The notes under the pieces: model-generated
The model's input: the letters and a program-made list of their open reading frames with translations, nothing else
Told to the model about the DNA's origin: nothing
Databases searched by the model: none
Assembly: GCA_025464645.1 (NCBI GenBank)
Contig: JAODGF010000128.1
Span: 1-5,384, forward strand
Reading direction: 5' to 3'
From: Methanosarcinales archaeon
Lineage (GTDB): Archaea; Halobacteriota; Syntropharchaeia; Alkanophagales; Methanospirareceae
Length of the DNA stretch: 5,384 nt
Part shown: positions 1 to 3,345 of the stretch, one piece after another
How positions within the stretch are numbered: position 1 is the stretch's first letter
How the letters are laid out: the number at the start of each line of letters is the position of its first letter
Translations under genes and position numbers: made by a program

Positions 1-2
1 CT

Positions 3-119
3 ATTAACCATCGGCACTATAAAAAAGGAGGCAGAGCATTGGGCAATAGCAATATAAGCAAGGGAAAAAATGACGGAGGTCTTTTATATTTTGGCAGACT
101 TTTTGAAAAAGAAATATAA
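3..119 (+). other. Left-edge open frame, possible C-terminal end of an upstream gene
   Basis: This frame is open from the window edge to a TAA at 117-119 and encodes about 38 residues rich in Gly, Lys and Asn. It ends in FGRLFEKEI. An internal TTG at 39 is preceded by a good Shine-Dalgarno (AAGGAGG, 25-31) at 7 bases spacing, so a 26-residue peptide starting there is also possible. A second frame from the edge stops at 55-57. I recognise no family. Bases 16-26 (ACTATAAAAAA) also resemble an archaeal TATA box, so this stretch may be promoter rather than coding. Confidence 0.15.
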
Positions 120-162
120 ACTTGAAAAAAGAGAGATGGCTAGTAAAGAATCGTCAGATTAA
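70..162 (+). CDS. Possible 30-residue small ORF, unknown
   Basis: The ATG at 70 follows AAGGGA (60-65) at short spacing and starts a Lys/Glu-rich 30-residue peptide (MTEVFYILADFLKKKYKLEK, then a short polar tail). A perfect GGAGGT (75-80) inside it could instead serve an in-frame TTG at 91. The stop (160-162) is only six bases before, and in the same frame as, the GTG at 169. The peptide could therefore be the broken upstream part of the next frame, separated by one nonsense codon. No family is recognised. A TATA-like box at 16-26 sits at a fitting distance upstream. Without conservation data the ORF is only a candidate. Confidence 0.2.
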   Translation: MTEVFYILADFLKKKYKLEKREMASKESSD

Positions 163-168
163 CGTCTG

Positions 169-471
169 GTGAATAAATTGCCAACCCAGGATATAATAGA
201 TAACCGGGAAGGAATCCTGTTAGAGACCGTAAAAGGCTTGCTGAGAGACTCCGTCAGTGCGAAATTCGCCGTTGGCACAATCTTTGAAGAGTGTGGCATT
301 GACCCGTCAAAGCCAATAAGGGAGCCGAATCCATTACCTGACAGAGTGGAACTCGACGATATCGTTTTTGATGAACTGGGCTTGACGGAAGAGGAGAGGA
401 AAGAGGTTTACTGGAGCGTTTGTGAGTTGGTGAAGCAGAGGCTGGAAAAAGAGAGGAGTTTGAGAAGATGA
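169..471 (+). pseudogene. C-terminal remnant of a large N6-adenine DNA methylase (Eco57I/type IIG-like)
   Basis: This 100-codon frame starts at GTG 169 with no convincing ribosome binding site. Its second half (residues about 43-100) has the pattern IFEECGIDPSKPIRE, a Pro-rich link PNPLPDR, then LDDIVFDELGLTEEERKEVY and a basic helical end. From memory, this tail follows the catalytic domain in large archaeal Eco57I/N6-adenine methylases, where it supports DNA recognition. The SAM-binding and NPPY catalytic motifs are absent, so the product cannot methylate DNA alone. Full relatives are many hundreds of residues, so this is best read as a remnant; a small stand-alone protein is the alternative. 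Its first 19 codons lie in a 57-bp segment repeated exactly at 2650-2706. The stop overlaps the next ATG (ATGA). Confidence 0.5.
179..235 (+). repeat. 57-bp perfect direct repeat, copy 1
   Basis: Bases 179-235 are identical at every position to 2650-2706, in the same orientation and 2471 bases apart. The match stops sharply at both ends (178 T versus 2649 A; 236 G versus 2707 A). In this copy it encodes PTQDIIDNREGILLETVK and continues into the methylase-like tail. It has no terminal inverted repeats and is coding, so it looks like a piece of duplicated gene rather than an insertion-sequence end. Confidence 0.95.
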
Positions 472-638
472 CAGACCTTGAATGGTTTACTCATGTTGCT
501 TATTCTGACGAAGCATACTACTCTAAAGGCGAATATCGTTCTGTTTCTATGTTAACAACTGATGTTGGGACAGCTAAGCCGCTTGAGACCGAATTAAATA
601 GCATCTTAAAAAAGCGATCAGGGGTATATTTCAGGTAG
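468..638 (+). pseudogene. Truncated N-terminus, possibly of a DUF3800-like protein
   Basis: The ATG at 468 overlaps the stop of the preceding frame (ATGA), which suggests translational coupling in an old operon. The 56 residues contain HVAYSDEAYYSKGEYRSVSM, then a helical segment ending in LNSILKKRSGV, before a TAG at 636-638. An early Ser-Asp-Glu followed by a strand, and a later helix ending in a Ser-Gly turn, recalls the start of DUF3800-type RNase H-fold proteins, where the early Asp is an active-site residue. This is a visual resemblance only. Such proteins are typically over 200 residues, so this would be a stub cut off where the following gene piece begins. A genuine small protein cannot be excluded. 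Confidence 0.3.
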
Positions 639-982
639 CTTGCGATACTTACTTGCAGACAATTTTGAGGCTATCCGGGAATTTCCCACTTCTGCGAGAT
701 ATAAACGAGCTAAAGACGGAATCCTATTCAAAAATGCTACAGGAAAACACGGCTTTATTGATTTGGTAATAAAGAAGAACGGTTTTCCACTCGCCGGCAT
801 CGAAGTGGAATGTCCACGAGGAGCGGGATTAAAAAATATCCAGAATTTCAGCTCGCACTTCAAGAATGAAATTTGAGAGGGTCTATTTCGCTTACATTAG
901 ATTGCACAGAAGAGATGAATTAGAGGGTGGAAAAGCTGTTAAAGGGAGCATTGTAATTCCTGGTAGTTGGTTAAAGGTTTAA
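610..982 (+). pseudogene. Unrecognised gene broken by one frameshift
   Basis: The first segment is open from 610. A TTG at 640 is the only plausible start, with a weak AGGT at 633-636, and the frame runs to TGA 874-876. It contains GKHGFIDLVIKKNGFPLAGI followed by EVECPRG and a stretch ending NFSSHFKNE. The reading continues naturally in the frame beginning at 872 (FERVYFAYIRLHRRDELEGG, ending PGSWLKV, stop 980-982). One extra base, or two missing, near 869-872 therefore explains the break. Joined, it is roughly 120 residues. The strand-turn-strand pattern with Asp in FIDLV and Glu in GIEVE is reminiscent of a PD-(D/E)XK nuclease core, but the expected Lys is replaced by Glu, so I do not assign a function. 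A sequencing error could also cause the shift. Confidence 0.55.
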
Positions 983-1055
983 GCAGGTAGCAACGGGATT
1001 ACCATTATCTTTTTGCTATTTCCACCAGATAACAGGTGCTCCACAGGAACTGAGA

Positions 1056-1102
1056 AGGAAAGTTTTTTAAATTCGTTTTTGAATCATAATTAAAATAGAG
1101 GT
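1056..1102 (+). promoter_or_regulatory. Candidate archaeal promoter and RBS for the PIN gene
   Basis: A purine-rich GGAAAG (1057-1062), resembling a BRE, directly precedes an A/T box TTTTTTAAATT (1063-1073). Initiation about 25-27 bases downstream would fall near 1093-1096. This leaves a short leader that carries AGAGGT (1097-1102), three bases before the ATG at 1106. The box deviates from the best archaeal TATA consensus, so this is tentative. Confidence 0.4.
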
Positions 1103-1105
1103 ATT

Positions 1106-1588
1106 ATGAAAATAAAGAAAGTATCTTTTGATACAATGAGCATTGTTGACGCCGCTCAAAGCTTGGAAAGTCTTCTTTACATCAACAAAAAATGGAATTT
1201 AAAGCATCATAGGTTAATCATTTCAACAAGAGTTGAAGGTGAAGCTATTAATCGTTTACAAAAAGCTCCCTATAATTATGATAGAGAACAAGCGAAAGAA
1301 ATGGTAGGAAAAGTAATAACACACTTAAATTTGCATCGCGAATTCAAAGAGGATGTTGACGACAAGGACGGAAATGAACTCATAAAGAAGTATGGAAATA
1401 CCGAATGTCATTACCCTGATAGCACCATTATAGCCCATATGAAAAGAATAGACGTTGACATTGTCATCACCAGAGACAAGAAGTTCAAAGAAGTTGCCGA
1501 AAAAGAAGGTTTAAAAGTCCATTATATCCCCACTAAAGAATCTATAATCGGTCATAGAGTTTCTCAGCTTTTTCGAGGTCGCCATTAA
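1106..1588 (+). CDS. PIN-domain ribonuclease (VapC-like)
   Basis: This 160-residue protein shows the acidic pattern of PIN-domain nucleases, metal-dependent RNases often acting as toxins. Asp9 lies in the first strand (VSFDTMSIVDAA), Glu44 or Glu46 in STRVEGEAINRL, Asp105 in HYPDSTIIAHM and Asp124 in IVITRDKKF, followed by a helix and a last strand (LKVHYIP). These would bind Mg or Mn at the active site. The length is slightly above a minimal VapC (about 130), with the extra sequence around residues 55-95. The ATG at 1106 is chosen from AGAGGT just upstream. No VapB-like antitoxin gene precedes it; upstream is a broken gene. Its last 47 bases overlap the convergent gene on the other strand. 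The target RNA, and whether it is a toxin or a processing enzyme, cannot be told from sequence. Confidence 0.75.
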   Translation: MKIKKVSFDTMSIVDAAQSLESLLYINKKWNLKHHRLIISTRVEGEAINRLQKAPYNYDREQAKEMVGKVITHLNLHREFKEDVDDKDGNELIKKYGNTECHYPDSTIIAHMKRIDVDIVITRDKKFKEVAEKEGLKVHYIPTKESIIGHRVSQLFRGRH

Positions 1589-1934
1589 CCGCCTTAAGGC
1601 ACTCTTCCCACCTTCTCCTCGCATTCTCTATCGCTGTTTCCGTTTTTTTCGAGTCCACTGTGCTGAAAGCAGACATTAAAGAGTGAACCAAATCCAAAAA
1701 TTCATGTTCTTCTTCCGTTAACGGTAAAGCCCTTTTTATTTCTTTACCTTCAAATACATCAATCAAGATATGTGATATAACAGTGCCTTTTCCTTTAACG
1801 TCATTCATTAATAGGTGCAAATCCATGTCCTCAACAGGGAGATTTTTTATGTATTTCCTTATTTCAGGGTAAGGTGTCTCTTCCGCAGGTATCTTTCTGA
1901 GGTCAAGCAGCGGAATTTCCACTTTTGTTTCCAT
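1542..1934 (-). CDS. Hypothetical 130-residue protein, second gene of a two-gene operon
   Basis: I do not recognise this family. The protein has a strand-rich N-terminal half (METKVEIPLLDLRKIP, later GTVISHILIDVFEGKE). A mostly helical, charged C-terminal half follows (LTEEEHEFLDLVHSLM, then ENARRRWEECLKAV and a final helix LEKAEKLYDRL). There is no signal peptide or membrane segment, so it is probably cytoplasmic. The start ATG (1934-1932) lies 12 bases after the upstream gene's stop and has a strong GGAGG (1947-1943) that overlaps that stop codon, so the two genes are very likely co-translated and their products may work together. Its 3' end overlaps the convergent PIN gene by 47 bases. It could be the partner of the Panacea-like protein, but nothing in the sequence shows toxicity. 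Confidence 0.65.
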   Translation of the reverse strand: METKVEIPLLDLRKIPAEETPYPEIRKYIKNLPVEDMDLHLLMNDVKGKGTVISHILIDVFEGKEIKRALPLTEEEHEFLDLVHSLMSAFSTVDSKKTETAIENARRRWEECLKAVNGDLEKAEKLYDRL

Positions 1935-1942
1935 TTTTTCAT

Positions 1943-1947
1943 CCTCC
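1943..1947 (-). promoter_or_regulatory. Strong Shine-Dalgarno overlapping the upstream stop codon
   Basis: Read on the minus strand, the stop TAG of the 152-residue gene (1949-1947) runs straight into AGGAGG, with the ATG of the 130-residue gene eight bases further on. An ATG at 1942-1940 is out of frame and lies against the SD, so it is not the start. The arrangement favours translational coupling. Confidence 0.7.
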
Positions 1948-2405
1948 TATATTAATCCAAATAATTCTAAATAACTCCATGCATCCTCACATATCTCTTT
2001 ATTGAAATAAGGCTGCTTATCCATAACTTTATTGATTATTCTCTCTTTGCTTTCCCCCGGATACAATTTCTTCAGAAAATGTATGGAAGCTAATGCTTCT
2101 AACCAGTTGGAATCATTTTTCCTCTCACCTAAGAATAGTAAAAATTTCAAAAAGACTTTTTCGTTTCCTTCTTCCACAAAACCCATCTCCGGCACTTTAT
2201 CATATATTTCAATTAGCTCAAAACCATTCCTTGCCAGTTCCGTAGAATAAGGACCGTAAATATACCATGAAAATTTATAACCCAAATATAGTCCAAAAGC
2301 CTGTAAAAGATAAACTGTTTTCTGAAAAATAATCCTGCCCTGAAGTGAAGACATATCATAATTGCCAACTCTCTTTAATAACCCACCTAAACTGTGTACA
2401 TCCAT
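1947..2405 (-). CDS. YwgA / Panacea (SocA-like) family protein
   Basis: This 152-residue protein has the signature of the YwgA/Panacea group. A helix RIIFQKTVYLLQ (residues 24-35) is followed by FSWYIYGPYSTEL (45-57), where Lys29, Tyr32 and the Y-G-P-Y-S turn are the recognisable core. The remainder is helical, with a C-terminal KERIINKVMDKQPY region. Panacea proteins are known as antitoxin or adaptor domains (SocA, PanA), and YwgA-type proteins are annotated as predicted regulators; which applies here is inference. The ATG at 2405 is used because no upstream in-frame start exists. The nearest purine-rich element is GGGGGCGAG, 7 bases upstream, with a better AAGGAGG too far away. It is the first gene of an operon with the 130-residue gene, a layout resembling antitoxin-toxin pairs. 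Confidence 0.6.
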   Translation of the reverse strand: MDVHSLGGLLKRVGNYDMSSLQGRIIFQKTVYLLQAFGLYLGYKFSWYIYGPYSTELARNGFELIEIYDKVPEMGFVEEGNEKVFLKFLLFLGERKNDSNWLEALASIHFLKKLYPGESKERIINKVMDKQPYFNKEICEDAWSYLELFGLI

Positions 2406-2458
2406 CTTTTTTCTCGCCCCCTTTCCTCCTTCTCCGCTAAATTGTTATGTCTTGATGT

Positions 2459-2490
2459 ATATATGTTTAATGTTACAGTATAAAAATTTT
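2459..2490 (-). promoter_or_regulatory. Candidate promoter of the minus-strand operon
   Basis: On the minus strand this stretch reads AATTTTTATACTG and, nearer the gene, CATATATACATC. Both are TATA-like. They would place initiation about 25-50 bases upstream of the ATG at 2405, so the leader would contain the AAGGAGG and GGGGG purine runs. Which box is used cannot be decided by eye. Confidence 0.4.
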
Positions 2491-2648
2491 TCGTTTACCT
2501 AAGCCGACCTCTCCACTTTATGTCCTGCCAGTCAGCAGAACTACTTAAATATAAAAGTAAAATAGAGGAATTGTAAACAGCCAAACTTAAAAAAGGGAAG
2601 ACAAGACGATATAACTATGAACTGGCTATCGTCGGGTAAAAAAAGAAA
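2491..2648 (+). other. Intergenic stretch with TATA-like box and a short decayed frame
   Basis: No full gene is present. One frame reads ATG 2520 to TAA 2574 (MSCQSAELLKYKSKIEEL), continues as TAKLKKGKTRRYNYELAIVG to TAA 2637-2639, and is the same frame as the repeated segment starting at ATG 2649. This is consistent with a decayed coding sequence, though with such short pieces chance is possible. TTAAATATAAAAG (about 2545-2557) is a good archaeal TATA candidate pointing right. No clear terminator hairpin is seen. Confidence 0.3.
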
Positions 2649-2792
2649 ATGCCAACCCAGGATATAATAGATAACCGGGAAGGAATCCTGTTAGAGACCG
2701 TAAAAGACGATTACACTCGAAAGCTTATATCTTCGATTACCCTGAAGACCGGCGCGATAAGGGCAATGCCATCATTGGGTCAAGTAATTTGA
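2649..2792 (+). pseudogene. Chimeric 47-codon frame made of the repeat and out-of-frame helicase sequence
   Basis: ATG 2649 starts a frame whose first 19 residues (MPTQDIIDNREGILLETVK) come from the repeated methylase-associated segment. After 2706 it runs through the PLD-helicase DNA in the wrong frame, giving meaningless sequence to TGA 2790-2792. No Shine-Dalgarno is visible. It is best read as the product of a recombination joint, not a functional gene. Confidence 0.55.
2650..2706 (+). repeat. 57-bp perfect direct repeat, copy 2
   Basis: Identical to 179-235. Here the repeat is followed at once by an internal part of a PLD-helicase gene in another frame, so its right end marks a rearrangement joint. 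Complete identity suggests the duplication is recent or maintained by gene conversion. Confidence 0.95.
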
Positions 2793-3184
2793 GTTTAGCG
2801 GGCTTATCAGACAACACGGAATTAAATGCACTCGTTCCCGGTAATGACAATCATGAGAAGCTGACAGAATGGTTCAATGAACTATGGGAAAAATCAGACG
2901 ATTTCAGAAAAGGATTAATGGAAGAATTGAAGAACTCGTGGGCATTAAACGAAGTCCGACCGTACGACGTCTATATCAAAACGCTCTACCATCTCTTGAA
3001 AGATAGATTGGAAGTCGAAGCTGCGGAAGAATTGCTCTGGGAAGCCACAATGCCCCCTTTAACTACTTTTCAAATCGTAGCGGTTAAACAAGCACTGCAG
3101 ATACTGAAAGATTATGGAGGAGTTTTTGTCGCGGGAACTGGCAAGACCTGCATAGGAACTGCTCTTTTGAAACATTTACAGTGA
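2707..3184 (+). pseudogene. Internal fragment of a PLD-like plus SNF2-type helicase gene
   Basis: In the frame open from 2675, sequence directly after the repeat encodes a phospholipase-D HKD motif: HSKAYIFD (His at 2714, Lys at 2720, Asp at 2735), then 13 residues and GSSN (2777-2788). It continues SLAGLSDNTELN, a helical linker, LTTFQIVAVKQALQILKDYG and a Walker A GTGKT (3134-3148), and stops at TGA 3182. This order, PLD-like nuclease domain then SNF2-family helicase, occurs in large archaeal and bacterial defence-related helicases of about 1000 residues. Here the front of the PLD domain and everything after motif I are missing. Relatives, as I recall them, have a longer D-V-V-G-L-G-K-T type motif, so about three codons may be deleted. 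TTG 2789 is not a true start, since the motif continues upstream of it. It cannot act as a helicase. Confidence 0.75.
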
Positions 3185-3333
3185 AGCCAACTTCCAAAAC
3201 TGGAACACGGCGTGCATCCCCAAAACCGCATAAGCGAGAAGTGATGATTAAGCTTTATTAGATAAGAAAAAGGAAGGAACAAAAGAGGAGAAGCAGGAAA
3301 CTGGAGAAGCTGGAAGGGGGAAATATAAGGACT

Positions 3334-3339
3334 AAGGAG
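3334..3339 (+). promoter_or_regulatory. Ribosome binding site of the fusion gene
   Basis: AAGGAG lies six bases before ATG 3346. Together with the conserved Cys as the second codon, it fixes the start. The 160 bases before it (3185-3345) hold no supported gene: a 26-codon frame at 3181-3261 without known similarity, and a purine-rich run. CTTTATTA (3253-3260) is a weak TATA-like box, and AAATATAA (3321-3328) is too close to the ATG to give a leader carrying this site. Confidence 0.75.
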
Positions 3340-3345
3340 AAGTCT

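Noticed and set aside
618..863. Minus-strand 81-codon frame
   Set aside because: Antisense to the frameshifted plus-strand gene, whose protein looks more natural; no sign of a start signal.
2032..2250. Plus-strand 72-codon frame
   Set aside because: Antisense shadow of the YwgA/Panacea-like gene; Ser/Phe-rich low-complexity translation.
179..2706. The 57-bp repeats as phage or integrative-element attachment sites
   Set aside because: They are not next to a tRNA and no integrase lies between them. They encode protein and one copy is at a broken gene joint, so gene duplication or recombination is simpler.
2789..3184. Treating TTG 2789 as the start of a real 131-residue protein
   Set aside because: The PLD motif continues upstream in the same frame, there is no Shine-Dalgarno, and the SNF2 domain ends right after Walker A, so this is a fragment.
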